DNA of 58,901 nucleotides from JAGOVB01 sp964577365 (GTDB lineage: Bacteria > Patescibacteriota > Minisyncoccia > Phycocordibacterales > PALSA-1337). The DNA is taken from positions 1 to 58,901 of the forward strand of contig CAZNYP010000006.1 of assembly GCA_964577365.1 (NCBI GenBank), in the 5' to 3' direction. A program made the translations under genes and the position numbers. Below are positions 17,051 to 26,707 of this stretch, in pieces; position 1 is the stretch's first letter; every line of letters begins with the position of its first letter. The notes beneath the pieces were generated by a model, which was not told where the DNA came from, did no database searches, and saw nothing but the letters and a program-made list of their open reading frames with translations.

Positions 17051-19341
17051 ATGCAACGCGACTATCCACTAGAGAGAGTTAGAAATTTTGGAATCATTGC
17101 CCACATCGACGCGGGAAAGACCACTACATCAGAACGTATTCTTTATTATACCGGTATGATCCACAAGATCGGAGAGGTTCACGAAGGTGAAACTACTACC
17201 GACTGGATGGAACAGGAACGAGAGCGAGGTATCACTATTACTGCCGCTGCAATCACTTGTTTCTGGAATCCTACCTACATGCCAAAGACTGATACCTCAA
17301 AAAAGGTACGTTTCAACGTGATCGACACCCCAGGACACATCGACTTTACCGTAGAGGTAAAGCGATCTCTTCGTGTGCTTGACGGTGCGGTAGTGGTATT
17401 CGACGGAGTAGCCGGAGTAGAGCCTCAGTCAGAGACAAACTGGCGATATGCTGAAGAAATTTTCTAATTTTATTAGCGTAAACACTCTGTGATTTCATAG
17501 TTAGCATCGGCTTTCGCTGTAATTTGTAAATAGAAAACAATATNNNNNNNNNNGTAGCCGGAGTAGAGCCTCAGTCAGAAACAAACTGGCGATATGCCGA
17601 CGAGGGAAATGTGCCGCGACTCTGTTTTATCAACAAAATGGATCGAATGGGAGCGTCTTTTGAACGATCATTCCAGTCTATTCTCGACCGTTTGAATAAA
17701 AATGCAGTACGATTCCAGCTTCCTATCGGACTCGAAGGGGATCACAATGGTGTTGTCGACCTTTTGAGAATGAAGGCGTATACATTTACTGGTGAAAAAG
17801 GAATCGATGTAGTGGAAGGAGAAATCCCGGCAAATATGCTCGAAGACGCAAAGAAATATCGAGCTGAAATGATCGAAAAGATTGTTGAGACCGATGATGC
17901 GGCTATGACAAAATTCCTCGAAGGAAAAGAATTTTCTATCGATGAGCTCAAGGTGATCATCCGAAAGGCGGTCATCGCAAACAAGATCTTCCCAGTGTTT
18001 ACTGGCTCTGCGCTCAAAAACGTCGGTGTACAGCTCGTACTCGATGCAGTGGTAGATTATCTACCATCACCACTCGACCTCCCTCCAGTGAAGGCTACAG
18101 ACCAGAATACAGGTGAAATCATCGAACGACATGCATCTGATGAAGAACCATTTACCGCACTTGCATTCAAACTCCAAAACGACCCATTCGTAGGACAGCT
18201 CACATTCTTCCGAGTATATTCAGGAAGTATCGAGTCAGGTACCTATATTTACAATGCAACTACAGGCAAAAAGGAACGACTTGGCCGTATCGTACGACTC
18301 CAGGCTGACAAGCGAGAAGAGGTAAAGAAAGTGTTTGCTGGAGAGATCGCAGCAGCAGTAGGTCTAAAGGATGCCCTTACCTCACACACATTCTGTGATG
18401 AAAAACACCCAGTGCTCCTCGAGGTGATCAAATTCGTCGATCCAGTGGTATCTCTCCGTATCGAGCCAAAGACAAAGGGCGATCAGGAAAAGATGGGTAT
18501 GGCCCTCCGAAAACTCGCTAACGAAGATCCTACATTTAAGATCTCTTCAAACCCAGAAACAGGTGAGACACTCATCGCAGGTATGGGAGAACTACACCTC
18601 GAAATCATGGTGGATCGTATGAAGCGAGAGTTCAACGTAGAAGCAAACGTGGGAAAACCTCAGGTAGCATATCGAGAAACTATCCTCGGTGCTGCAGAAG
18701 CTGAACACAAGTACATCAAGCAGACTGGAGGTAAGGGTCAGTACGGTCACGTAGTCCTCAACCTAAAGCCTATGGAAAAGCTCCCAGCAGGTGAAAAAGT
18801 ACCAAAAAACATCTCTGTATACGATGACTTTATCTTTATCAACAACATCAAAGGAGGTGTCATCCCTAACGAATTCATCCCAGCAGTAGAAAAGGGAGTA
18901 TACGAAGCGATGGACCGAGGTATCGTAGCAGGATTCAAGATGGTAAACGTGACTTGTGAGCTTACTTTCGGTTCATACCACGATGTGGACTCATCAGAAA
19001 TCGCTTACAAGATCGCAGGTTCACAGGCATTCCAGGATGCTGCAAAGCGTGCAAAACCAGTAATCCTCGAACCAATCATGAAAGTAGAAGTACTCTTCCC
19101 AGACAAGTATATGGGAGACGTGACTGGATCTATCTCATCACGCCGAGGACAGGTAGAAGAAATGACTGAACGAGGACAGGCAAAGGTAATGAAAGCAAAG
19201 GTACCATTGTCAGAAATGTTCGGCTACACCACTCAGCTCCGATCGATGACTTCAGGACAGGGTTCAGCAACTATGGAATTCGATCACTACGAAGTGGTTC
19301 CACCAAACGTAGAAAAAACTATTATCGAGTCAAGAAAATAA
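17051..19341 (+). CDS. fusA: Elongation factor G, interrupted by an assembly gap
   Basis: Translocation GTPase. The left part (17051-17467) holds the P-loop AHIDAGKTT, switch I RGITIT and DTPGHIDF; the right part, in frame from 17554, holds NKMDRMG and domains II-V through to MTSGQGSATMEFDHYE. A segment encoding VAGVEPQSETNWRYA occurs at both 17408 and 17554 with a few base changes. Joining the parts at this repeat gives one continuous 714-residue frame, the normal EF-G length. The stop at 17465-17467 and the following 76 bases belong to a divergent contig end. Most likely an intact gene broken by assembly. Confidence 0.88.
17468..17553. other. Divergent contig end plus 10-N gap inside fusA
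   Basis: 17468-17543 is AT-rich sequence with no coding sense for EF-G. 17544-17553 is N filler. The sequence on either side repeats about 45-50 bases of fusA. See the matching finding. Confidence 0.8.
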
Positions 19342-19356
19342 GGTTTTCCACCGAAG

Positions 19357-19378
19357 ATCCCCCAAAAGGGGATTTTTC
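19357..19378 (+). terminator. Intrinsic terminator after fusA
   Basis: ATCCCC pairs with GGGGAT around a CAAAA loop (19357-19373), followed by a T run. Confidence 0.8.
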
Positions 19379-19393
19379 GTGTATGCTTAGGAT

Positions 19394-21241
19394 ATGAAAA
19401 AATATATTATCGGTAGCCTTGCGGCACTCACCCTATTCGTAGGTGTAGCCCAGGCACAGACAGTAGACAACACTGAACTTATCAATCGTTTACTAAAACA
19501 GTTAGCAGAATTGACTGCTATGGTGCAGCGATTGCAAGCACAGCAAACAATAACAGAATCTACACCTTCAAAAGTGTATATCATAGATGTTAATGGGAAC
19601 TATCTTCAAACGGGTCAGACATATAGGGTTGGTTGGAAGGTAGGTAATGAAGTTGATATTCATCAAAATGTAGGGGTAGGCTTGCAGACCGTAGATGGAA
19701 CAGGTCTCAATGTAAAGAATATAATGAAAAACTATACCCCGTTCTTCTATCATTTGGGGTCATATACAGGAGAAGGGGCTGACAAAATCAGTATTACTAT
19801 TCCTAGTAATATACCAGCAGGTACTTATACGATCGGTCTATACAAAGCAGATTCAAAAGCTTTTAATTTTGGAATGAGTAAGGACACCTTGATAAAAGGA
19901 AGTGAGACACGGATCACTGTTGGAAGCACTAATACCAATAATGGTGCCTTCAGTGCCAGTGCGCGATTTGTAGAAAATAGTCAGGACAAGGTTGGTATTT
20001 GGGATGTGTTCAAAGCAGGAAAAGGGAATGCAAGCAGTATTACTGCAGACTGGGCATGGGATGTAACTTTCTACAACAATACTGACAAGCTACGCCATAT
20101 AAAGAAAATCTCTGTGCTACACGAGCCTACAGGAGAAGGATGGTCAACTGACTATGAACGAATGTACAACCGTGCAAATGGATACCCACTCCTAGTGGTT
20201 TCTCCTGAGGGAAAGACACTCGAGACAAAGTACGTCGGTGATATCGATATAGAAATCGATGCAAAGAGTCAAAAGACTTTTAGACTCTATGGACAGCCAG
20301 AAGGACGTACCTACAAAGAGGCGACAGTGTGGATATATTTTGCTGATGGATCTGCTACCTCTGTCCGAGCTGGAAGAAGTGGTATGGTCGAGTCTCCGAT
20401 CATTGTGATCTCAGATGGTCTAGTTCTACGCATAGAAACCGCACGACGAGTAAATGATCGGAGTGTCACTGTGCTCCCAAACGGCGAAGAGTCACTATTT
20501 GCTGTCGGGGTAGATACAAACAAATCAGTCTATGCAAATACTCTCGAGGTTCGTTTCAAAAAGGTGAGTGGTTCTGGAAACTTTGAAGATTATATGGACA
20601 AAGTAAGTCTCGTGGATCGATTTAATCGACCAATCAGTCATGAAGGAGGGGTCACATACGACGGCGATACTACGATCTACAAGTTTACAAAGCTTGTGCA
20701 TCGAGTGACTGATCGAGAGGACTTCTATGTAAAGATAAAGGCTAAAAAGGATATGGACAAGGCTGGAAAATTTACCATGATGGTGCCAAAGGATGGTCTG
20801 CAAATAGGGGACGGCTCATATGTGTCTGGCGTGATCACAAACACCATCACGTTTGACCCTACCTACACCCTAAAGAAAAATGAAACTACCGTAGAGCAGT
20901 CATATGTGAGACTCACTCTTCCAAACAATGGAGGTACCTTTAATAACGAAGAGACTATAGAGATCCGATATACCACTAACCTCGACTACACAAATAGTGA
21001 AGGAGTAACCCTACAGCTCTATAGGACAACAAAGGACCGTGCGGCTATCTGGCAGCCAGTACTCACTATCGCTACAAAGCTAAAGAATGGCAAATACCTG
21101 TGGCAGATTCCAAAAGATCTCCCAGAAGGCGAATACAACATATTTGCAGTCGGACAGGGGGTCTATGCACAAGGGTCTAGTATCGCCGATTTCACTGACA
21201 AGCCGATCACGATAAAAAAGCCAGCAGGAATGGGGATATAG
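19394..21241 (+). CDS. Large secreted protein with a C-terminal Kre9/KNH-like domain
   Basis: 615 residues. A signal peptide (MKKYIIGSLAALTLFVGVAQA, cleavage expected after AQA at about 21) is followed by a short coiled coil (ELINRLLKQLAELTAMVQRL) and several beta-rich domains. The last about 110 residues (IEIRYTTNLDY, LQLYRTT, LWQIPKDLPEGEYNIFAVG) resemble the Ser/Thr-rich GPI-anchored (Kre9/KNH) family, frequent in surface proteins of these bacteria. TATGCT is six bases before the ATG. It lies between fusA and tuf, which are normally adjacent. Surface role inferred. Confidence 0.75.
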   Translation: MKKYIIGSLAALTLFVGVAQAQTVDNTELINRLLKQLAELTAMVQRLQAQQTITESTPSKVYIIDVNGNYLQTGQTYRVGWKVGNEVDIHQNVGVGLQTVDGTGLNVKNIMKNYTPFFYHLGSYTGEGADKISITIPSNIPAGTYTIGLYKADSKAFNFGMSKDTLIKGSETRITVGSTNTNNGAFSASARFVENSQDKVGIWDVFKAGKGNASSITADWAWDVTFYNNTDKLRHIKKISVLHEPTGEGWSTDYERMYNRANGYPLLVVSPEGKTLETKYVGDIDIEIDAKSQKTFRLYGQPEGRTYKEATVWIYFADGSATSVRAGRSGMVESPIIVISDGLVLRIETARRVNDRSVTVLPNGEESLFAVGVDTNKSVYANTLEVRFKKVSGSGNFEDYMDKVSLVDRFNRPISHEGGVTYDGDTTIYKFTKLVHRVTDREDFYVKIKAKKDMDKAGKFTMMVPKDGLQIGDGSYVSGVITNTITFDPTYTLKKNETTVEQSYVRLTLPNNGGTFNNEETIEIRYTTNLDYTNSEGVTLQLYRTTKDRAAIWQPVLTIATKLKNGKYLWQIPKDLPEGEYNIFAVGQGVYAQGSSIADFTDKPITIKKPAGMGI

Positions 21242-21250
21242 TAGAGCGTG

Positions 21251-21276
21251 AAAAAAGCCCCTCCGGGGGCTTTTTT
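21251..21276 (+). terminator. Intrinsic terminator before tuf
   Basis: AAAAAAGCCCC, TCC loop, GGGGGCTTTTTT (21251-21276). It separates the secreted protein from tuf. Confidence 0.92.
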
Positions 21277-21277
21277 C

Positions 21278-21305
21278 TTGACTTTTAAACACCCTGTGCT
21301 AGTAT
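21278..21305 (+). promoter_or_regulatory. Promoter of tuf and the S10 operon
   Basis: TTGACT (21278-21283), 16-base spacer, TAGTAT (21300-21305). Its boxes match those of the rpsN promoter at 31979. A leader of about 78 bases precedes the tuf ATG. Confidence 0.75.
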
Positions 21306-21390
21306 AGCGATTACGCATTAGCGTTGGCGTTTTACTACTTACTAGTATTTATTTAATTTTTATCTTTGCCTCGGCAAAGCAATAAATCAT

Positions 21391-22578
21391 ATGACAGGAG
21401 AATTTAATCGTACAAAACCACACGTAAACGTAGGTACTATTGGTCACGTTGACCACGGAAAGACTACTCTTACTACCGCTATCCTCGCAGTTCAGGCTCG
21501 AGACGGTTTGGCTATGGACAAATCATACGCAGATATCGCAAAAGGAGGTACAGTTCGTGACGCTTCAAAGATCGTTACTATTTCTCTCGCACACGTAGAA
21601 TACGAGTCAGCAGCACGACACTACGCTCACATCGACGCTCCAGGACACGCAGACTACATCAAGAACATGATCACCGGTGCCGCACAGATGGACGGTGCTA
21701 TTCTCGTAGTATCAGCTCTAGACGGAGTTATGCCACAGACACGAGAGCATATTCTACTTGCAAAGCAGGTTGGAGTGCCTCAGATCGTGGTTTTCCTCAA
21801 CAAGTGTGACGCTGTAGCCGAAGCAGATCTTCTCGACCTCGTAGAGGAAGAAGTACGAGACCTCCTTACAAAGAACGGATTCGATGGAAAGGGAGCACCA
21901 GTTATTCGAGGTTCAGCTCTAAAGGCTCTCGAAGGCGATGCTACATGGTCAGCAAAGATCAAGGATCTTATGACTGCTCTCGACACCTATATCCCTACAC
22001 CAGTTCGTGAGACTGACAAGCCATTCCTCATGCCAATCGAGGACATCTTCTCTATCGAAGGACGAGGAACAGTGGTCACAGGACGAGTAGAACGAGGAAC
22101 GCTAAACCTCAACGACGAAGTCGAAATCATCGGTTTCACTGATACAAAGAAAACAGTGGTAACAGGTATCGAAATGTTCAACAAATCTCTAAAGCAAGCT
22201 CTTGCTGGAGACAACGCTGGACTCCTCCTCCGAGGAACAGGAAAGGATGACGTGACTCGAGGTATGGTTCTCGCAAAAACTGGCTCAGTAAAGCCACACA
22301 CAGCATTTGACGCAGAGGTATACATCCTAAAGAAGGAAGAAGGAGGACGACACACCCCATTCTTTACAGGATACAAGCCACAGTTCTACATCCGAACTAC
22401 TGACGTAACAGGTGAAGTGTCTCTAGCTGAAGGAGTAGAAATGGTTATGCCAGGAGATACAGCAAAATTCAAAGTTAAACTCGTTGCTCCAGTAGCACTC
22501 GAGGACAACCTACGATTTGCGATCCGAGAAGGAGGAAAGACTGTAGGTGCAGGAGTTATCACTAAGATCACTGCGTAA
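21391..22578 (+). CDS. tuf: Elongation factor Tu
   Basis: 395 residues; delivers aminoacyl-tRNA to the ribosome. P-loop GHVDHGKTT, DAPGHADY (Cys of the usual DCPGH replaced by Ala), NKCD and RGSALKALEGD are present, as are domains II and III (RGTVVTGRVERG, GGRHTPFFTGYKPQFY). Switch I is unusual: in place of the near-universal NAPEEKARGITI there is AKGGTVRDASKIVTI, two residues longer overall. The Mg-binding Thr is kept but Arg-Gly is not. It begins the long S10 operon with no Shine-Dalgarno site. Confidence 0.96.
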   Translation: MTGEFNRTKPHVNVGTIGHVDHGKTTLTTAILAVQARDGLAMDKSYADIAKGGTVRDASKIVTISLAHVEYESAARHYAHIDAPGHADYIKNMITGAAQMDGAILVVSALDGVMPQTREHILLAKQVGVPQIVVFLNKCDAVAEADLLDLVEEEVRDLLTKNGFDGKGAPVIRGSALKALEGDATWSAKIKDLMTALDTYIPTPVRETDKPFLMPIEDIFSIEGRGTVVTGRVERGTLNLNDEVEIIGFTDTKKTVVTGIEMFNKSLKQALAGDNAGLLLRGTGKDDVTRGMVLAKTGSVKPHTAFDAEVYILKKEEGGRHTPFFTGYKPQFYIRTTDVTGEVSLAEGVEMVMPGDTAKFKVKLVAPVALEDNLRFAIREGGKTVGAGVITKITA

Positions 22579-22587
22579 TACACTCCC

Positions 22588-22941
22588 ATGGCAACTGCAA
22601 CAAAGACAAAAAAGGTAGCAAAAACAGCCGACACACCTTCAAAATTGAGAATCCGAGTTCGTGCATACGAAAGCAAGATTCTCGACGCGTCTTTGAAGCA
22701 GATCATGGACACTGCTATTCGATACGATGTAGAGTTTTTTGGTCCAATACCACTACCTACAGAGATCAAAAAGTACACCGTAAACCGCTCAGCGTTCGTC
22801 TTTAAAAACGCACGTGAACAGTTTGAGATGCGTGTACACAAGAGACTTATCGATATCCTAAACCCGAATCCAAAGATCATTGAGGCTCTCACGAACCTCA
22901 GCCTCCCATCAGGAGTGACGATCGATGTGAAGATGATGTAG
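22588..22941 (+). CDS. rpsJ: Ribosomal protein S10
   Basis: 117 residues. A basic N-terminal extension of about 18 residues (ATATKTKKVAKTADTPS) precedes the S10 core (KLRIRVRAYESKILD, GPIPLPT, NRSAFVFKNAREQFEMRVHKR). It starts nine bases after tuf, so tuf leads the S10 operon here. Confidence 0.96.
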   Translation: MATATKTKKVAKTADTPSKLRIRVRAYESKILDASLKQIMDTAIRYDVEFFGPIPLPTEIKKYTVNRSAFVFKNAREQFEMRVHKRLIDILNPNPKIIEALTNLSLPSGVTIDVKMM

Positions 22942-22959
22942 TCATAAACATATACTGCA

Positions 22960-23562
22960 ATGAAATTTATTCTTGGACGAAAATTAAACATGACTCAGGT
23001 CTTCGACAAAGACGGCGTAGTTTGGCCTGCAACTGTCGTAGAAGCTACTCCAGTCGTGGTCACACAGGTAAAGACTCCAAAGTCTGATGGATACTCTGCT
23101 GTCCAGATCGGTTCTGGTGAAAAGAAAATCGAAAAGCTCAACAAAGCGCTCCAGGGACACCTCAAAAACACTGGTGGATTCTCTATTCTCCGCGAATTCC
23201 GCACTGACGCAGCGATGAATGTAGGAGATAAGATCGACCTCTCTGTGTTTGCAGAAGGGGATGTAATCGAGGTAAGCTCTATTTCAAAAGGAAAAGGGTT
23301 CCAGGGTGTGGTAAAGCGACATGGTTTCGGTGGAGGTCCACGAACCCACGGTCAAAAGCACTCAGAACGAGAGCCGGGAAGTATCGGAGGAGGACTCCGA
23401 AACAAGGTTCCAAAGAAGATGCGCATGGCAGGACGCATGGGTAGTGACACTGTCACTGTTAAAAACCTCAAGGTATTGCACATCGATCTCGAGAACAATC
23501 GAGTATTCGTAAAGGGTGCGATCCCAGGTCGACGAGGTACACCAGTAGAAATACGAGGATAA
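22960..23562 (+). CDS. rplC: Ribosomal protein L3
   Basis: 200 residues; early assembly protein near the peptidyl transferase centre. Marks: GRKLNMTQVF near the start, SKGKGFQGVVKRHGFGGGP with the Gln that is methylated in other species, and GRRGTPVEI at the end. Standard operon position after rpsJ. Confidence 0.96.
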   Translation: MKFILGRKLNMTQVFDKDGVVWPATVVEATPVVVTQVKTPKSDGYSAVQIGSGEKKIEKLNKALQGHLKNTGGFSILREFRTDAAMNVGDKIDLSVFAEGDVIEVSSISKGKGFQGVVKRHGFGGGPRTHGQKHSEREPGSIGGGLRNKVPKKMRMAGRMGSDTVTVKNLKVLHIDLENNRVFVKGAIPGRRGTPVEIRG

Positions 23563-23566
23563 ATAT

Positions 23567-24202
23567 ATGGAAACAAAAGTATACACACAATCAGGAAAGG
23601 AAGCAGGAAAAGTAACCCTCAACGAAGGAGTCTTTGGGCTGACTTGGAATGCTGACCTCGTCCACAAAGTAGTCACTGCTATGCAGGCAAATATGCGCGA
23701 TGCTATCGCTCATACAAAGACTCGTGGCGAAGTATCTGGTACTGGTAAAAAGCCTTGGCAGCAAAAGGGAACTGGTCGCGCTCGACACGGTTCACGACGA
23801 TCTCCGATCTGGGTGGGTGGAGGTGTGGCTCATGGTCCACGAAATGATCGAGACTATTCTCAAAAGATCAACAAAAAGGCAAAGACAAAGGCTCTCCACA
23901 CTATCCTTTCTCGAAAATTCAAAGATGGAGAAATCCTCATCCTCGAAGACATCGCGTTTACTGCTCCAAAAACAGCAGAAGCGAAAAAGGTAGTGACCGC
24001 ACTCTCTGGTATCAAGGGATTTGAAAAACTCTCTACAAAGCCTCGAAATGTAGCTCTCATCGCTACTATGGGCAAGTCAGATGCAGTAGTAAAGAGTTTC
24101 CGAAACTTTGGCAACATTGCAGTCGAGGAATTCCGAAATATCAACCCACTTTCAGTGATGAATCACAAATACCTCATCATCTCAAAGGAGGCCCTAAAAT
24201 AA
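23567..24202 (+). CDS. rplD: Ribosomal protein L4
   Basis: 211 residues. The exit-tunnel loop is visible as KPWQQKGTGRARHGSRRSPIWVGGGVAHGP. L4 is the classical repressor of the S10 operon; no obvious target was found in the tuf leader. Confidence 0.95.
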   Translation: METKVYTQSGKEAGKVTLNEGVFGLTWNADLVHKVVTAMQANMRDAIAHTKTRGEVSGTGKKPWQQKGTGRARHGSRRSPIWVGGGVAHGPRNDRDYSQKINKKAKTKALHTILSRKFKDGEILILEDIAFTAPKTAEAKKVVTALSGIKGFEKLSTKPRNVALIATMGKSDAVVKSFRNFGNIAVEEFRNINPLSVMNHKYLIISKEALK

Positions 24203-24206
24203 ACCC

Positions 24207-24455
24207 ATGACTGAAAAGAAACCACAAAACATCATAGCTTTGAAACCAAGAATCACTGAAAAAGCAGGGGTTCTCGGAGAAGCACAGCACATCTATACAT
24301 TTGAAGTACCTCGAACTGCTACAAAGACACAGGTAGCATTTGCGGTAAAGAAAAACTACAAGGTTACTCCTACAAAGATAAATGTAGTAAATCTCAAGAC
24401 TGTAAAGAAGGCTATGGTGTTCCTCAAGAAAGGGGATAAGATAGAATTTGCATAA
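24207..24455 (+). CDS. rplW: Ribosomal protein L23
   Basis: 82 residues, slightly short. KPRITEKAG and YTFEVPRTATKTQVAFAVKKNYKVTPTKINVVN identify it. It sits at the tunnel exit where SRP and trigger factor dock. CCC precedes the ATG. Confidence 0.93.
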   Translation: MTEKKPQNIIALKPRITEKAGVLGEAQHIYTFEVPRTATKTQVAFAVKKNYKVTPTKINVVNLKTVKKAMVFLKKGDKIEFA

Positions 24456-24459
24456 TTTT

Positions 24460-25314
24460 ATGATAAAACGATACCGACCACTAACAAAATCACGACGTCA
24501 CATGACGACACTCCCATTCCGGGAACTTTTGACGACCCAGGATCCTCACAAGGCACTCACTCATGGGTTCAAGCGTGATGTAGGACGAAATGCATTTGGC
24601 CGTATGACCATGCGACACAAGGGAGGAGGGCACAAGCGCCTCTACCGAGAGATCGACTGGAACTATGACAAAAAGGAAATCGAGGCAACTGTCTCGACTA
24701 TCGAATACGATCCAAACCGAACAGGATTCATCGGACTTGTCGTATATGCTGATGGTGCAAAACGATACATCCTTCTTCCACAGGGAGTAAAAGCAGGGGA
24801 CAAAGTCATGTCTGGCGTAAAAGCTACCATCACTCCAGGTAACCGCCTCCCACTCAAAAACATCCCAGTAGGTACATTTGTATACAACATAGAGCTAAAG
24901 CCTGGTAATGGGGCAAAATTGGTCCGATCAGCAGGTTCTTTTGCTCAGATCATCGCTCAGGATGCAGGTTATACTCATATCAAGCTTCCATCTACTGAGG
25001 TACGAAAGGTGATCGACACTGCATGGGGAAGTATCGGTTCTGTTTCAAACCCAGAATCTCACCTCGTCACTCTCGGAAAGGCAGGTCGTAGCCGATGGCT
25101 CGGTATCCGACCAACAGTTCGAGGTACCGCCATGAACCCTGTGGATCACCCACACGGAGGAGGTGAAGGACGCCAGGGTCGAGGACGCCGACGTGCGATC
25201 AACGTGTACGGTCGACCAGTCGGAAAAGGACAGAAGACTCGTACTCCAAAGAAGTACTCAAATGCCTTCATTGTGTCTCGCCGCCGAGTAGGAAAGGTGA
25301 AAAATATTGACTAA
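24460..25314 (+). CDS. rplB: Ribosomal protein L2
   Basis: 284 residues from the ATG at 24460; an upstream in-frame TTG at 24448 lies inside rplW and is less likely. Signatures: GRMTMRHKGGGHKR, EYDPNRTGFIGLV, and MNPVDHPHGGGEGR with the conserved His needed near the peptidyl transferase centre. Confidence 0.96.
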   Translation: MIKRYRPLTKSRRHMTTLPFRELLTTQDPHKALTHGFKRDVGRNAFGRMTMRHKGGGHKRLYREIDWNYDKKEIEATVSTIEYDPNRTGFIGLVVYADGAKRYILLPQGVKAGDKVMSGVKATITPGNRLPLKNIPVGTFVYNIELKPGNGAKLVRSAGSFAQIIAQDAGYTHIKLPSTEVRKVIDTAWGSIGSVSNPESHLVTLGKAGRSRWLGIRPTVRGTAMNPVDHPHGGGEGRQGRGRRRAINVYGRPVGKGQKTRTPKKYSNAFIVSRRRVGKVKNID

Positions 25315-25336
25315 ACCCCATAATCTAAGCTATTAT
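25307..25336 (+). promoter_or_regulatory. Possible internal promoter before rpsS
   Basis: TTGACT (25307-25312) at the very end of rplB, 18-base spacer, TATTAT (25331-25336), eight bases to the rpsS ATG. Confidence 0.45.
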
Positions 25337-25344
25337 TCAAACCC

Positions 25345-25689
25345 ATGACCCGATCACTTAAAAAAGGTCCATTTATCGAAGAGCGATTGCTACAAAAGAT
25401 CGCCGGCAAGAAACCAGAACAAGCTGGGGTTATTAAGACCTGGTACCGACGAAGTTCTATTTCTCCTGAGATGGTTGGATTTACTTTTGGTGTACATAAC
25501 GGCCGTGAACACATAGCCGTTTTTGTTACCGAGGATATGGTCGGACACAAGCTCGGCGAATTTTCTCCTACTCGAAAGTTTACTCGACACGGAGGTAAGA
25601 TGCAGAAGGAGCTCGATATGAAGAAAAAGGAGGCTGAGATCGCAGCCGCAAAATCAGCTAAAGCCGATACTACTGCGCCAGCTAAATAA
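25345..25689 (+). CDS. rpsS: Ribosomal protein S19
   Basis: 114 residues, about 20 longer than usual. The core (MTRSLKKGPFIEERLL, TWYRRSSISPEMVGFTFGVHNGREH, GHKLGEFSPTRKF) is standard. The C-terminal extension is Lys/Ala-rich (ELDMKKKEAEIAAAKSAKAD) and probably disordered. Confidence 0.96.
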   Translation: MTRSLKKGPFIEERLLQKIAGKKPEQAGVIKTWYRRSSISPEMVGFTFGVHNGREHIAVFVTEDMVGHKLGEFSPTRKFTRHGGKMQKELDMKKKEAEIAAAKSAKADTTAPAK

Positions 25690-25694
25690 CTATT

Positions 25695-26027
25695 ATGATT
25701 ACCGCTTCACTAAAAAACTATCGTCAGTCACCTCGAAAGGTTCGCCTCGTCGCAAACCTCATCAAAGGTAAAAAGGTAACTGATGCCATCAATATGCTCG
25801 AGGTGGTAACAAAGCGTTCAGCTGGACCTTTGAGTGTACTCATCAACTCTGCAGTAGCAAATGCAAAGAACAATTTTAATATTGAAAAAGACAATCTATT
25901 CGTCAAAGAGATGCGAGTCGACGGAGGGGTAGTCATGAAGCGTTCTATGCCACGCGCACGTGGATCTGCATTCCCAATTAAAAAGCGAACTAGTCACGTA
26001 CTAGTGGTACTAGATAACAAGAAATAA
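25695..26027 (+). CDS. rplV: Ribosomal protein L22
   Basis: 110 residues. YRQSPRKVRLVANLIKG opens it and the tunnel hairpin is at VVMKRSMPRARGSAFPIKKRTSHV. Standard operon position. Confidence 0.95.
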   Translation: MITASLKNYRQSPRKVRLVANLIKGKKVTDAINMLEVVTKRSAGPLSVLINSAVANAKNNFNIEKDNLFVKEMRVDGGVVMKRSMPRARGSAFPIKKRTSHVLVVLDNKK

Positions 26028-26028
26028 T

Positions 26029-26703
26029 ATGTCACACTCTGTCCATCCATTTTCACATAGACTTGGTGTCATCCGCGACTGGAAGGGTCGTTGGTTTGCA
26101 AACAAGAAACAATACCGAGACAATTTCCGCTCAGATGTCCTCATCCGTGAGTTCCTCGTAAAAGAACTACGTTCATTCTACGTAGGTGGTATCGATATCG
26201 AACGAAATCAAAAGGCACTCCGCATCATCATCAAGACATCACGTCCTGGTATGCTCATCGGACGCGCAGGGGATGGTATCACCAAGCTCCGTGAAAAGAT
26301 CACAAAACTCCTCGCTCGAAACGATGTACAGCTCGCTGGTCAGGAGCTCAAGCTCGAAATCGAAGAAGTTCGAAATCCAGAGTCAAATGCAGCAATCGTA
26401 GCGATGATGGTAGCAGAAGCTCTCGAGAAGCGACTTCCATTCCGACGTGTTTTGAAGCAAACTATCGAAAAGGTAGCTGCAGCTCGAGAAGTACAGGGAG
26501 TAAAGATAAAGCTCGGAGGTCGACTCGGAGGTGCTGAAATGGCACGAAACGAAGACCTCAAACGAGGACGTATTCCTCTACAGACACTCCGTGCAGATAT
26601 CGATTTTGCCCGTGAAAAGGCACATATGACCTATGGTGATATCGGTATAAAGGTCTGGATCTACCGAGGAGATATCTTCGCTAAGGACGTAAATAAGAAA
26701 TAA
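26029..26703 (+). CDS. rpsC: Ribosomal protein S3
   Basis: 224 residues. It has the N-terminal HPFSHRLGVIRDWKGRWFANK, a KH domain (RPGMLIGRAGDGITKLREKI, with the GRAG loop) and the C-terminal domain at GRLGGAEMARNE. Involved in mRNA entry. Confidence 0.96.
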   Translation: MSHSVHPFSHRLGVIRDWKGRWFANKKQYRDNFRSDVLIREFLVKELRSFYVGGIDIERNQKALRIIIKTSRPGMLIGRAGDGITKLREKITKLLARNDVQLAGQELKLEIEEVRNPESNAAIVAMMVAEALEKRLPFRRVLKQTIEKVAAAREVQGVKIKLGGRLGGAEMARNEDLKRGRIPLQTLRADIDFAREKAHMTYGDIGIKVWIYRGDIFAKDVNKK

Positions 26704-26707
26704 ATAT

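Noticed and set aside
17468..17553. Intein or self-splicing intron in fusA
   Set aside because: An intron or intein does not duplicate the coding sequence on each side, and the duplicated segments differ by substitutions. No intein motifs or intron core were seen; a contig-join artefact fits better.
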